Source: Hofstenia miamia (taxonomy: Eukaryota; Xenacoelomorpha; Acoela). Taken from it: DNA of 64,000 bases. The stretch spans positions 707,816 to 771,815 of the forward strand of contig SCFE01000088.1 of the NCBI GenBank assembly GCA_004352715.1, read 5' to 3'. A model generated the notes under the pieces. That model ran no database searches, was not told the DNA's origin, and saw only the letters and a list, made by a program, of their open reading frames with translations. Positions 44,390 to 57,047 of this stretch are shown piece by piece. The translations under genes and the position numbers were made by a program. Every line of letters begins with the position of its first letter. Within the stretch, counting starts at the first letter, position 1.

Positions 44390-45163
44390 TCAAGATAACT
44401 TTAGCACTTTTTGTTTTGGCTCTCTGCTTGATCTTGGAGTAGCAAAAGATGTGTAGTTGTTCAGAAAGATGTTTGAAAGAATCTTAGCACATCGTTTGTC
44501 AATTTCACAGTGATAGCAGTCCTTCAAACACGTAAGAACGTTTGACAAAGATGTATAGCACACTTGTGTTTTCACTTCTCCAAATAACACGCACGCAAAG
44601 AATGTAAATTGGCAGAGAGTATCATTTGGTATCCTTAATTTACCACGGTTGAGTTCATTTTTAAGTGTACCAAACTCTTCAAAGTAAATGTAGGTGTCCT
44701 CGATCGATTCTGCTTCAGTCTTAAAAGCAAGATACCCAGCAATGTATACCAAAGTTTCATTGACAGAATTCGGGATGCTATCTTCTAAGATTTCTATCTC
44801 TTCAAAGATGTTCAGGAAACCCTCATTCATGTTGAAGCTGCAAAGATCGCACTTATGTCCCGATTTTGCCTCAATTTCGAAGAAGTTTTGGTCACATTTG
44901 AGCATGATATTAGTTTGATGAATAGCAAATTTTTCTAATACTTGACGAACATTAATAAAATATGCTCCACCAACTCCTTGTCTTAACCTACCGAACATCT
45001 TTTCAAATGGATCAGTTGTAAATAAGCCAAACAGTACATACTCGTGTGTAGAAATCAAAAGTTGCTTAGCAATGTCAACCAATCCTCGACATGTTACAGA
45101 AAGAGCTTTAGCTGTGTCTTTGCTAAGACATTTGAATCTTTTTCCTCTTTGTTCTTCCATATT
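44390..45163 (-). pseudogene. P-type transposase, C-terminal third
   Basis: An open frame of 256 codons to a stop at 44390. RFKCLSKDTAKALSVTCRGL is followed by FGLFTTDPFEKMFGRLRQGV and GGAYFINVRQVLEKFAI. The DPFEKMFGRLRQGxGGxYF block is the signature insertion/C-terminal region of P-element and THAP9 transposases. A CDLC...CYHC-type cysteine arrangement follows. It is the direct continuation of the frame at 46116-47822, separated only by the nested LINE. Confidence 0.88.
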
Positions 45164-46110
45164 GTCTATAACTGGCTCGTTGACTTTTTTTTAATAAAAG
45201 ACAACTGTGTTATTACCAGCAATGATTGCACCCCTTATGCAGAAGTTAATCGCGGCATACCTCAAGGGACGGTATTAGGCCCCATCTTATTCTCCCTTTT
45301 TGTTGATGATTTACAGACTATTTATCCTTACAACAATATTTTTAAATATGCAGATGATGCAACATTAACTGTGCCAGTCTTCAAAAATAAAAATGACCTT
45401 TCTCAAATAGAAATTTCCAATATTCAGAAATGGTGTACAGATAATAAGATGCTTCTCAATATCTCGAAGACAAAAGAGATGGTTTGCAGTTTCTCTTCCA
45501 TTAAAGACCCTCCTGCTCCAATCTCTGGCATTGAGCAAGTTTGTACCTCAACTATACTTGGCGTTACTTTCCAGAATAACCTTCGTCCTCGAAATCATAT
45601 TATCACGCTGATTAGCGAATATTCAAAACGCCTATATCTGATTAACCAACTCAAGCAATCAAAACTCGGTGTTGATGGTCTTAAATTGCTTTTCGATTCG
45701 TTGATAATGAGTAAAGTAAGATATTGCATATCTGTGTATGGGAATTTCAACAACGATGAAAGCAAAGGCATGGTACGATTTTTCAAACGAGCAGAAAGAA
45801 TGAATATTAGAAAAATTGGCTGTCTGGAGGAGATAGTTGCAGAATCTGACAAAACGGTCCCAAGGCAAATGAATTCTAATGTCGATCATCTTCTTTTAGA
45901 CTTGTTGCCACCCCGAAGAGAGCAGAACAACCGACGTGCAAGGGCCAAGAAATCTGTCTATTATCTGTCTATTATCTACCTAAGATAAGGACAGATTCGT
46001 TTAAAAGAGTATTTCCAAATCGACTGCTGTTTAATGCATGAAACTTTTTAGTTCCCATTTATCTAAGCGTTTTGTTTTTAGATTTATAATAAATTCTAAT
46101 TCTAATTCTA
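45164..46110 (+). pseudogene. Nested non-LTR retrotransposon (5'-truncated RT with ATTCTAA tail)
   Basis: An RT frame runs from about 45170: NWLVDFFLIKDNCVIT, then VNRGIPQGTVLGPILFSLFV, the catalytic KYADDATL (45347-45370), NKMLLNISKTKEMVC and thumb sequence to a stop near 45985. It is nearly undamaged, with an intact YADD. The element ends in (TAATTC)n-like repeats (aattctaattctaattcta, to 46110). It is flanked by ATATT at 45159-45163 and 46111-46115. The simple-repeat 3' tail without poly(A) is typical of L2/CR1-type LINEs. Confidence 0.85.
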
Positions 46111-46115
46111 ATATT

Positions 46116-47822
46116 TGCGAAGTTCAACAGAAAATTTAACCTCTGATCTGAAGCATCTTTTATTGGAGCCATGTCGGGGTCATTGAATCTTTTGTCACCG
46201 TATGGGTTTTTGCAGTTGACGATTTTCCAAAATCGAATAAATATTTCAAGAAAATAAACTGTTCCTTCATTATTGTGAACTGCTGCATTAGATTTTAAAT
46301 CTGCAATTGTGTCATCTGAAAAGATATTGAGACATGTTGCTACTCTTTGACGTTCAATTGGTTTAGGGAAGAAACTGACTTCTTTGAGACGTGACGGCCG
46401 GAACATGTCTTTTTTCTCGACATTAAATAAGTCCACAATGTCACTCCATTTAGCTGTATGATGCTGATCTCCGTCAGTAAACTCAATTACCTGCTGTTTC
46501 TCTGTTATCCAATTATTTCGAGCAGACTTTACGAGGTGTACGAAGTCAAACAGCAGATATAAACCATTTTCTGTTAGCCAGCGTTTTGTAACTTGACATT
46601 TGAATTTAGAATAGAAAGACTAATTAGTTCTGTTGTTGTCGAATATGATACCAAAGAGATTACTACCTGCCTTTTCTATGCAATTCCAAATAATCATGAA
46701 TTGTTCAAACAAAAATGCAGCATCAAGACATTTAACTGGTAACATCTTATATGGAATAGTTGGACAACCAAAGAAAGTGACAATTTGAAAAGCAAGCCTT
46801 GTGTTTGCTAATTCATCTGGTCTATTAACTGCTCTACCAAATATGGAGCCTGCAAGCAAAAGTAGAGCTGGTTTAACATGCACTTCATCAATCAACAGTA
46901 AACAAGTCGTTTGACGATTTTTACACAACTAAAAACCTTGTAGGATTTGATTATCTTTCACATTATTACATTTAGATGATAGACGAGTAAGAGTGGCAAT
47001 ACTTGGTAAATGATAATCTTCAAGGAAACGTTTGTACAAAGCTCCGCTTGTGGCAAAATATTCAAATGCTCGTACTAGTGTTTCAGGCGAATATTTCCTT
47101 TGACTTACATTACATGAAGATGAAGTTGATGAGATCTGATCGATAAGAACTTTTTCCTTCCCAGTAACATTCATATTACAGAGAAATGAAATAGCTTCTT
47201 CGACAGCTGACCATGAGATGAGACGAGTGATGCGGTTCACTGACAATGGCTTGATGGTCCAACGACTGCCATAGTGATATGCTGTAAACGAAAAGTCTTC
47301 ACGAATTTGTAGCAAAAACTTTGGAATACAGGTAGGAGTGACATATTCCAACGATTGAATTGTAATACCATTATTTGCAGCAAAAGTACTCAATTGGAAT
47401 CTGCTCAAAAAAGCTTTTCCTCGGTTGATAATGCCCAATTTCAATTGATCGAAACTTCTGATGCGATCTCCTTCAATAAAATTCTGTAACTCGTCAGGCT
47501 GAAGACGTCTTACCGCAGCACTGCTTCGCTTTGTAGAACGCAGTTTTGCTGGAGTTGAAGGCCAGAGACTTGCAGGTAATCGGTTAAATACACATGGGGG
47601 ATTTTTTGGCCGCAGTTTTCCATGAGCAGTTATTGTTTCATACCCGGGCGGCCAGTGTCTTTCACATACAACTGTAGAATTAGATGTGGGAAGATTGGTT
47701 CTCGGGATAGCTTTTCTCCATGCTTCCTTTTCTTCGTTCTTAATAGGAAATCTGAACACTTTTTCTTTATTTTCTTCATTACTATTTCCATTGCACTTTA
47801 GAACACAGCACCTTCTTACCAT
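46116..47822 (-). pseudogene. P-type THAP transposase, N-terminal two thirds with two in-frame TAG codons
   Basis: Start at 47822 (MVRRCCVLKCNGNSNEE...). THAP domain: CCVLKC, FRFPI, W, CERHW. Middle region: LIRQ-type helices, then LLIDEVHVKPALLLLAGSIF and FFGCPTIPYKMLPVKCLDAA, IIFDNNRTN, and LFDFVHLVKSARNNWITEKQ, ordered like the RNase-H-like and GTP-binding-insertion parts of P transposases. The only lesions seen are TAG at 46929-46931 and TAG at 46620-46622; the frame is otherwise continuous through 46116. TAG replacing CAG is the simplest explanation for the second. Very recent decay compared with other TEs here. Confidence 0.88.
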
Positions 47823-47990
47823 TGTTTTTAATTGCAATATAAATCACGAAAAATGAAAAACGCGTATGTATTATCAACCGTGTTTCCCACCAAGCGCGTA
47901 GTCATATTTATCTAGAGTATCCTTGGTTATAATAATAAAACAATAAACTCACTTCATAATTGAACATAAATTAAATTTTCAACAATCTTA

Positions 47991-48041
47991 TCGTTCGCCT
48001 CCAGTTGCACATTGCAGAGGCCTGTAGTGAACTACGGCATG
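47991..48041. repeat. Right terminal inverted repeat of the P-type transposon
   Basis: tcgttcgcctccagttgcac through gaactacggcatg, reverse complement of the left end except for the left-end insertion and a few substitutions. Confidence 0.88.
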
Positions 48042-48049
48042 ATTCACAT

Positions 48050-49090
48050 TAATTCGAATAAAATTTTGTATTCCAGAGTTAGTGTTTTGGATGCTAACCT
48101 CCATTGTACGCATTGACTTTGTTATCGTGAATGATGTATTATCCTAGATAAGCTACAATTGTACGTGCAGAATAACCTGAGGGACTCGGGTGTTTAAGCC
48201 CGCCGTAGCCAGGTAGTTGTTCTACCATCAGCAAATATATGTTAAAGAAAAAATCGTTGTTTTTTAGCATGCTAACATATACCAAAAAGTATAAAAGCTA
48301 ATTTAAGACGACGGCTTTCAATACAAAATCTGTCTATAACAATGTTTATTAAAGTAGCACTAACACGAGATTTATGAACATATAGAATTAAGAAAGTCGA
48401 CATGATCGCCATTCATGTCAAACTCTTTCAGTTTGGTGAACTTTTTGCATTGTTAGAAATTTAGGATTCTCTACAAATCTTTCTTCAATTTTCTGAATCA
48501 AACCATCCAAATTTGGAAATACCATAGTGTACCTAAAGTACAGTATTACAGAAAATTGCAAGTTGGTTGGTTAGGACCGGTCCACAAGATGAACGACGTA
48601 TTATTTGTAGTGTCTTTTCAAACCATTTGGAACAAGAAACCTTGAATATGTTTTGTAGACTTAAGCAGTGTGCACAAAATTGTCGCCATTTTCCGGAAAG
48701 TTTATTCAAAACTTCATTATTTTTTTGTATTATTCATAAATTTTCATGTATACACACTTTCCACTAATTTAATATACTTATATCAATAAATATTGTTCAT
48801 TTTGTAATATCAAAAAAGGGTTTTGCTGCCGTATACTTTACTAAAACACGCATTTTACTCGCATTTCAGAGTTATTATTCAAAAATTTGATAGCCATACA
48901 TTACAGCTTCTTACTAAAAATAGAATTTTTCTCATTCATATATTTCAGATTAATCCGAATTAAGTTTGCAAACATTGAATTCACATCAAACAGATTTTAT
49001 TCTCAAAATCTCGATTCTAAGCATCCATACCAATTGCAAACCTAGAGAGGCTTGGCATAAATGGCATTTTATACTAAAAATATACTTGAA

Positions 49091-49094
<4 letters not shown>
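48050..49094. other. No supported feature
   Basis: AT-rich; ORF 48567-48767 has no motif. Confidence 0.4.
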
Positions 49095-49123
<29 letters not shown>

Positions 49124-49334
49124 NNNNNNNNNNNNNNNNNNNNNNNNNNNNNNNNNNNNNNNNNNNNNNNNNNNNNNNNNNNNNNNNNNNNNNNNNNNNN
49201 NNNNNNNNNNNNNNNNNNNNNNNNNNNNNNNNNNNNNNNNNNNNNNNNNNNNNNNNNNNNNNNNNNNNNNNNNNNNNNNNNNNNNNNNNNNNNNNNNNNN
49301 NNNNNNNNNNNNNNNNNNNNNNNNNNNNNNNNNN

Positions 49335-49366
<32 letters not shown>
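49095..49366. repeat. (TA)n microsatellite with 211-bp gap
   Basis: TA runs on both sides of N 49124-49334. Confidence 0.92.
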
Positions 49367-49367
<1 letters not shown>

Positions 49368-51490
49368 TTATTGAATTACAAAGAATATTACGCAAAGAAC
49401 TTCTTGAGAACACTCACATAACTTTTAAACTTCCGCTTAACCTTAAAAAGCAACTCAAAAAAGTATTTTGTCTAAATGAGTTTGAAAAAAACAGCAACTT
49501 TGCAGGGGTTTTACAATATAAAATCTAGCATTTTGATGCTTTGCTCTCAAGTATTTACACTGTGAATATTAGGGAAACTTTCTCTCAAATTTTACTTCTT
49601 TCACACATATCATTTAAATGTCCTGAACAAAAACATAATAAAAAACCGCCCGACCACTAATTATTTATAATTATTCAATATATTTTTAAGGCACAATATA
49701 ATAATTTAGAGGTACATCTAACTATTTTCGTCATCATTTTATCAACTGTTTGTCCAATATATTTAATTGTATTCAGAATTCTAATCCATCTTTGACAAAC
49801 AGTGGCGTCGCGAAGCGGGGGCCACACTTTGGAATGACATCCACGTGTGCTCCCCATAGCTTCACTTTGAAGAATCATATTTATTATGTTCTGAATGAAC
49901 TCTTGTAACCTAATCTTAACTAAAGTCTAGTTACTGAACGTTTTAGATTTGCCGCTATTAAATGCGAAATTATATTTTAACCCCTTCTTGTATAGAACTT
50001 TTTATTTCAAGCAAGAACCATAAAATTGAAAATATACATGTATTTTAGTATTATTACACACATCTTTGGATTTTTTTACAAAAAAGTTCCTCAACAGCAT
50101 TATAACGGGGTTTCACAAATGTGGCCACCATGCTCATGTGGGTAGTGCCTGAGAAACAAATACGGTAATGCTAATAAGACCATAGAATAAATGAAAACAG
50201 TTACAGAAGCTAAAATACATATTTTTAAAGAATTTATTTCGAACACTTGAACTTGAACATGAACAATTAAAAAAAATTTTTTTAAAAATCTTTTGGGAGA
50301 TTTATAGGCCTAAACACTGGCAACATATGTAATGGGAATGCAAGAAAGGGTTAATACAGTCATTTGACTCGCATTATAATAACAATGAATATTGTGGCTT
50401 TATTGTGATTTTCTTGTCCACCTTTCAGCATTGAAGGATTATGGTTAGAGATTATTGCCTAAAATATTTAACCATTAATAGCTATTGTTTACCGCTGAAC
50501 ATCATTATAATTACTACACTTTGCTCTTAGCAGTCCACTTCATTACATGCATATAATAAATTTGGGACTGGGTATAATTTTAGACTATTTTAGCACCTGA
50601 AGCAGTTAGCAGTAAACCAGACAAGCTCATACTGTGTCATGCGCACAACACGCAGCCCTAGTTGAACGTGTTAATATATTATTGGAAAGGGGGCTCATCA
50701 TTGCTAGACAAAAGCTGTGGAACATGGACATTATTTTATTAATGCCTACGGCCAACAAGAAAAATAGTTTCTTAGTCAGCCTTAATAATTTTTGCATATG
50801 GTTAGGTGAGGTATGTACTTTAGAACAAATTTCCCATTGCAAATTTAATTGAGCTGAAACCCCTAATTATACAAATAGAATAAATAATTTGTCTGTTATT
50901 CCACGTTTTTTTTAGATTACTAAATAAAAACAATTCCCGGAACGCTGTAATTATGTATTTTCCCTTTATATATATATATATTTGTGTAGTGCGGGAAAAA
51001 TTTTGCCCTCTGGAGTCTTATGCCTCCTAAATTTTGGGCGCTAGCGAGGCAACTGTTGACAAAGGAACTTCAATCAAATATATTGGGAGAATATTTCTAA
51101 GTTGTCAACCTCAAAATTTTTATACTTAGAGAACATGTATATAGATATGCATACTTATGAGTTTTTGCATACATTTAAATGAAATACATAGACAATACCT
51201 GCTAGTTAGATAGTGATTTTATTTGAGCCTATTTTTAACTTTAAACGAGTGAATTATTTTAAAGATTTTGCCTTCATTATAACATCATCACTAAAGTTTA
51301 TAAAATACTTCCATTATGCAATGTTTGAAAAATATTTTCAACTATCTAATTTAGTTTTTGTACCTGAAAAAATCGAAATAATTATTCCATCAGCAGTTTA
51401 CCAAGGAAATTATAAAATAGCGATAAGTCCAACAAATAAAACTACCTCTTGATTTATTTGTCAAAGCATAAAACATTCTCGATATTGGGA
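49367..51490. other. No supported gene
   Basis: A 54-codon frame after the TA tract (MVIELQRILRKELLENTHIT...) and short ORFs at 50634-50852 have no recognisable family. A short (TA)n lies at 50968-50983, followed by a GC-richer patch (gcgggaaaaattttgccctc) to about 51070. Confidence 0.35.
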
Positions 51491-52490
51491 TACGGTGCTG
51501 AGCATAAGTATTGACACACTTTTCCATTTTTATTATACAATCTTGTATTTCTGTTCAAATCTTGCACAAATTGTAAAAGGAACTTCTATGACATATAAAA
51601 GTAGTGTAACTTCAATTACATTGAACTATGTAGGGCATAAATGCATTGCCTGTCTGTGTACACTATTTGGATTGATGCAGCATCTCACCTCAATCAATTA
51701 AACTGGCTTGTAATAATACTTCAAAAAATTAAAAATGAAGTAAACAATAACAACACGCAATATTACCAATTTACACAAGCAACAAATTTTAGTACTTTGT
51801 TGCATGTCTTTTCTTTGAAATGGCGTCATTGTTGTTAACAGTATTTGAATTTCTTCATCAGGGATGTCATAAAATGCCATCTGAATCGCATCCCAAAAAT
51901 TTTTCATATTGCCAATAAACTTCTCTGCTAGTTTTTTCTTCATTATCTCCCAAACTCGCTCAAATATATTAAACTCTGGAGATTCAGCTGGCCAATTTTC
52001 TAGGAGTTCAGTACCATTTTGGTTGATAAAGTCTATTGTTGAATGACTTCGATGACAAAGTGCATCATTTTGCCGCAAAAGAGAGCTTGGTCGAAGCAAA
52101 GGCAATAAATTCTTTTCTAGAATAACACAGTGGTGCTTACTGTTTAGGTTCCCAACTACTTTTACTATCGTTCGAAGTCCACTCCCAAAGATGCATCCCC
52201 AAACCATGATTCTTTTCCCCTAAACTTGACTGTCTTTGTTGTGTACTTCGGATTAAATCTGTTGCCCGTTCTTGCAGACCTCCATACAGACATTGATGTG
52301 GTATTCAGAGGACAACCTGTCTTCTTTTTGGCATACAAACGTCACTCTTCCTTAATAGTCTTGATCAGGCGTGCCACAGTTCTTTTTGGTCGCTCAACAA
52401 GCTTGCTGATCGCTCCAGCACTGATGCCTTGTTGGTGTTTTTGTATGATCAGCTCACGAATAGTATCTGGAGTATAATGCCAAAATTAAA
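51491..52490 (-). pseudogene. Tc1-like transposase remnant with one candidate terminal repeat
   Basis: Minus strand: a decayed HTH near 52440-52360 (GISAGAISKLVERPKRTVAR in mixed frames), NRFNPKYTTKTVKFRGKRIM, then the ORF from 52207: MVWGCIFGSGLRTIVKV, LRQNDALCHRSHST and NWPAESPEFNIFERVWEIMK. This is a Tc1 D-D-E transposase with the second Asp block scrambled (QDNAxCH to QNDALCH) and with the part between the HTH and GLRxxx block missing. At its 3' side CGGTGCTGAGCATAAGTATT (51494-) looks like a Tc1 terminal repeat; the other end is not visible. A different Tc1 family from the 13-kb copy. Confidence 0.75.
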
Positions 52491-52686
52491 GAGACTTCTT
52501 AAAAATCTACTTTCGAGCATAACTGTATAATCAGAACCTGTTGTTATTTGCAACAACACAAATTGCTTAGTGGACAATACTGAGATGCTCAATCATACAT
52601 ATTCTTCAAAAAGAAAATGTAGGCGAAAGCCACACACATAATGTTTTCAATTTCATTGATAATTCCAGTGTGAATGAATCATATGT

Positions 52687-53662
52687 TCTTGAGCTATCTA
52701 AAAATATTTAACAATCTCACAATAAAGTAAAAATAGGTCTGTGTATCATAAGTAGTGTCATAACTGATCCACATGCAATCGAAAACATCAGTAAGTGACA
52801 TCTTAAGAAATTTGAATCATTTTAATTGCACACCACTAAGCGAAGGAAAACTAAATTGATTTGCTTCAAAATATGTGTTGTGCGATAATTCAATTTGCAA
52901 GTTCATTACATGCTTTACAACAAAGTAAAATAGCGCGATTTAAACAAGAAGGCTTAGTCAGCAATAAATCATCATAGATGGTTTTATAGAATAATAGGTT
53001 TTGGGGTAAAACGTGTTTGAAATAGACACTGTCAATTTTTCTATTGAAAAATCGACGTCGGGAAGAAAATCTTTAAAAATTCTTCCAAGTTCTTTAAGAG
53101 ATCAACAACATAATATGCAATAGTGAAATGTCAGACAAAACCTTCCTGACAGGGATTGATCATAGATGCTTTTCTAGATGATAAAGAAACATCAGAATTT
53201 ATTATTTCATTTTCTCACTATTGTATTAACATAGCAAATTTCATACGTGCAAAAATTCAAGATTATTAAATGAACCTAATTTCTTCCTATGAATGATAAA
53301 ATACCAGTATTGATCACAAACAAATTAAGATACCATATTTATCTGAGGGACACAGAAACAGAAAGTGTAAAATGATTGCACGTGGTGTTTGATCAACAAA
53401 AAACTTGAATGTGAACCCAGTCTCATTTCCCTCAGACTTCCCTAAGCATGTAAATAAACTGGGCTATATCAGTGGAATATTTTTGATCCAACAATCATAG
53501 TTTACCTAGTCAATAGCCATTGCACAGTCTTAAAACTGTCAGACAACTCACATAATTTCTTTTACAGAGAATTGTTTTTCAACCCTGTGTAATCAAAGGT
53601 TTCCTAAGTAATTTTTGATATATATTAACAAGCTTAATGTATCGACCTTAAAATCAGCATGT
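52687..53662. repeat. 976-bp direct repeat, copy 1, ending at a single N
   Basis: Identical, as far as I can compare, to 53664-54639, with offset 977 and only an N at 53663 between. Non-coding AT-rich sequence. Most likely two overlapping contig ends left unmerged. Confidence 0.9.
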
Positions 53663-53663
53663 N

Positions 53664-54639
53664 TCTTGAGCTATCTAAAAATATTTAACAATCTCACAAT
53701 AAAGTAAAAATAGGTCTGTGTATCATAAGTAGTGTCATAACTGATCCACATGCAATCGAAAACATCAGTAAGTGACATCTTAAGAAATTTGAATCATTTT
53801 AATTGCACACCACTAAGCGAAGGAAAACTAAATTGATTTGCTTCAAAATATGTGTTGTGCGATAATTCAATTTGCAAGTTCATTACATGCTTTACAACAA
53901 AGTAAAATAGCGCGATTTAAACAAGAAGGCTTAGTCAGCAATAAATCATCATAGATGGTTTTATAGAATAATAGGTTTTGGGGTAAAACGTGTTTGAAAT
54001 AGACACTGTCAATTTTTCTATTGAAAAATCGACGTCGGGAAGAAAATCTTTAAAAATTCTTCCAAGTTCTTTAAGAGATCAACAACATAATATGCAATAG
54101 TGAAATGTCAGACAAAACCTTCCTGACAGGGATTGATCATAGATGCTTTTCTAGATGATAAAGAAACATCAGAATTTATTATTTCATTTTCTCACTATTG
54201 TATTAACATAGCAAATTTCATACGTGCAAAAATTCAAGATTATTAAATGAACCTAATTTCTTCCTATGAATGATAAAATACCAGTATTGATCACAAACAA
54301 ATTAAGATACCATATTTATCTGAGGGACACAGAAACAGAAAGTGTAAAATGATTGCACGTGGTGTTTGATCAACAAAAAACTTGAATGTGAACCCAGTCT
54401 CATTTCCCTCAGACTTCCCTAAGCATGTAAATAAACTGGGCTATATCAGTGGAATATTTTTGATCCAACAATCATAGTTTACCTAGTCAATAGCCATTGC
54501 ACAGTCTTAAAACTGTCAGACAACTCACATAATTTCTTTTACAGAGAATTGTTTTTCAACCCTGTGTAATCAAAGGTTTCCTAAGTAATTTTTGATATAT
54601 ATTAACAAGCTTAATGTATCGACCTTAAAATCAGCATGT
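53664..54639. repeat. 976-bp direct repeat, copy 2
   Basis: See copy 1. The sequence continues uniquely after 54639 (tccacctgaatt). Confidence 0.9.
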
Positions 54640-56072
54640 TCCACCTGAATTAAAAATTCCGAAAACCCAAGGCAAACGGCCAGGCTCAGACCAAGCCCAT
54701 GTGAACGTAACGTAATAGTATGCGTATTGTAATCAAAGATGGAAGTGTGCAGATTTTTGTTAAATGCCCTGTCCCGCTTGACAGACTTTGTGCCTTGCCC
54801 ATTTCCACGTGTTGACCACACCACCACTGCCAAATATTTTGAATCTTTTACAGCCTAGAAGATACGGAAATATTTTTCAAATGCTATCTATTACTACCAA
54901 TAGAAATCTAATAACAAACACAATGCCAATACATATTTAAAACATTATTAATAGCAAAATAAAATTAATTTTAACTCTATAAAGCTTATATTTTATGTAA
55001 TACATTTATGCAAGGGTAATTGCATACCTTCCAGCTTAATTGCAACCCTTAATAATAACAAAATAAATGAAAAAGATTTTGTTGGTATTATTGATTAGAA
55101 TCAAATTCCACAATTAGCTAGAAAAGTATGCTAATTGATTTTTCAAAATACGCATAAGTTTCCAAGTACTGGTAAATCAAAATTTTATCAATCAAGGAAC
55201 TTTGATCTATGAAAATTACTTTAGCAATCCTTAAAATTGGCGATTTTTTGTTCAGTTTTTATGAGCTCAAGAATGTTTTTGCCTCATTTTTGCCCATGAA
55301 TACCCAATTTTAAAAAATCTTGCCAATGCCCGCTTTGACCTGCCCCATCCCATCCTGTGTGAGACAATGTAATAAAATTTTAATAGTTGTATGGCATATA
55401 TTTTCTTGAAATAAATCAAATTTCTCTTTGATTCTAGAATGCATACTCGATTAACCAAACATCTCAGTACCGAAAGTTTTTCAGATAATCAAGGATGCTA
55501 TTTCTGCCCTCGTGTTGAAAAGAAGCGAACAATTGATGCATATCTTTGTAATTTCAGGAAAAATATGATATAAATGAATTCATTTGAGAGCTAGAAATTT
55601 CGGGAATGTCGATTTGTCTTCAACTTGTACCTACGCTATTTGAACTATCAAGCAAATGTTTATTTGAAATGTATTATATCGACTTCTTTGGTATGTTGAA
55701 AGCATATTCTTATGAAAATTATGTTGTCAGGTTTTTTTCTTCATGGAATTTTCTGAACCGACAAATCAACAAACAATTTCCAGATTTTTCATGATCGTTG
55801 ACTGAAGAATTTTTAAAACCAGACACTAGTAATGCAAATATAACGCATTGTTAGTAATTTATTTTCTAAATAAATATGCAAATACTATATTAATATTCTC
55901 AGAAATACTACAAATAATGAATGCCTGGATATACAAAAAATGATTCACACATGGCAATTGATGTGCATTGTATAGAACTTATTGATATATTTGTTGGGTG
56001 TTTTCAGCTTTTATCATAAACAGCAACACCTTTCTGAAAAAAACTTACATTAGTGAGAATAATACAAAAATG

Positions 56073-56108
<36 letters not shown>

Positions 56109-57000
56109 GCCAACCCAGATTTACCATGAAAATTGGACTGCACGAATCCACCAAAAACTTGATCATAAACAATCAAACATATTTTAATTACTATATGATG
56201 TTGCGTTGTTGTACTTGCCAATGTGAATCAATTTCTCAACAATGTTTCTTGTTATCCAAACAATCACTATTAGGAATATCAAACAAATTAAGCACATGGA
56301 CAGATTTCATTTGACATTTGAAATTTACGCACTATAAGTAAGTGTGCATATTTTTATTTTTGTAAATATACATGTATAGTAGTTTGTAGTATTTGTTTGT
56401 CTGTTTATTTTAGCAATAAATTTGCTTGACTCTTAAAAAAAATATTTATTGCTGAAATTGAATCTAAAATAAAGCATACCAAAATAACTGATTTCTTGAT
56501 ATTGAACAGCTTGATATCCTTTGAGAAGGACACCATTTTCCACATTTTTAGAAAAATTTTAATCAATTTAGACAGAAGTGAATTATATTATTTTTAATTT
56601 ATAAGAATTTTTTCAAGAATCATGAAAAATTTAAAAAATTCCTGGCCAGCTTAAGGTTAAAATAATACCTTTGTCTTCTTTTTCCTTAACTTTGTGCTTC
56701 ATATTATAATAATTTAGATTGGGAATAGTGATACATGTAATAGTGGAACATTTAAAGCTATAATATGCTCAGCCCTTACTAATTACCCACCCTGCTTAAC
56801 GCCAAAAATGGCCTTTGTACAAAGACTGGGGCTAAATCAATGTTATACTGTATAATGCTTCTTTCTTAGACTTTCATAAGCTATGTAGCAATAGAAAACA
56901 AAAACAAAAATGCAATCAAAAAAAGTGTGAAACAAACTAATTATAATTAATGAATCAGCAAAATAAGTAGATGGGCCCTATTTCCCAAAAAAATAAATCA
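54640..57000. other. No supported gene; (TA)n at 56075-56106
   Basis: AT-rich with short ORFs lacking motifs. At 56612-56660 a segment (atcatgaaaaatttaaaaaa...ggccagcttaaggtt) matches 18550-18592. Confidence 0.4.
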
Positions 57001-57006
57001 GAATTT

Positions 57007-57009
<3 letters not shown>

Positions 57010-57047
<38 letters not shown>

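Larger units (their letters stand above)
44087..48041 (-). mobile_element. P-superfamily (THAP9-like) DNA transposon with a nested LINE
   Basis: Left end CACGGCGTACTTCACTACAG (44087) and inverted right end CATGCCGTAGTTCACTACAG (ending 48041) begin an inverted repeat of about 45 bp with the shared block TTCACTACAGGCCTCTGCAA. The left one has a 13-bp internal insertion. ATTCAAAC (44079-44086) and ATTCACAT (48042-48049) match at 6/8, consistent with the 8-bp duplication of P elements. CATG at the tip also matches P-type ends. The transposase fills the interior on the minus strand; a LINE fragment of 947 bp is inserted in it. Confidence 0.88.

Noticed and set aside
52226-52477. Plus-strand 83-codon ORF
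   Set aside because: Antisense of the decayed N-terminal part of the Tc1 transposase.
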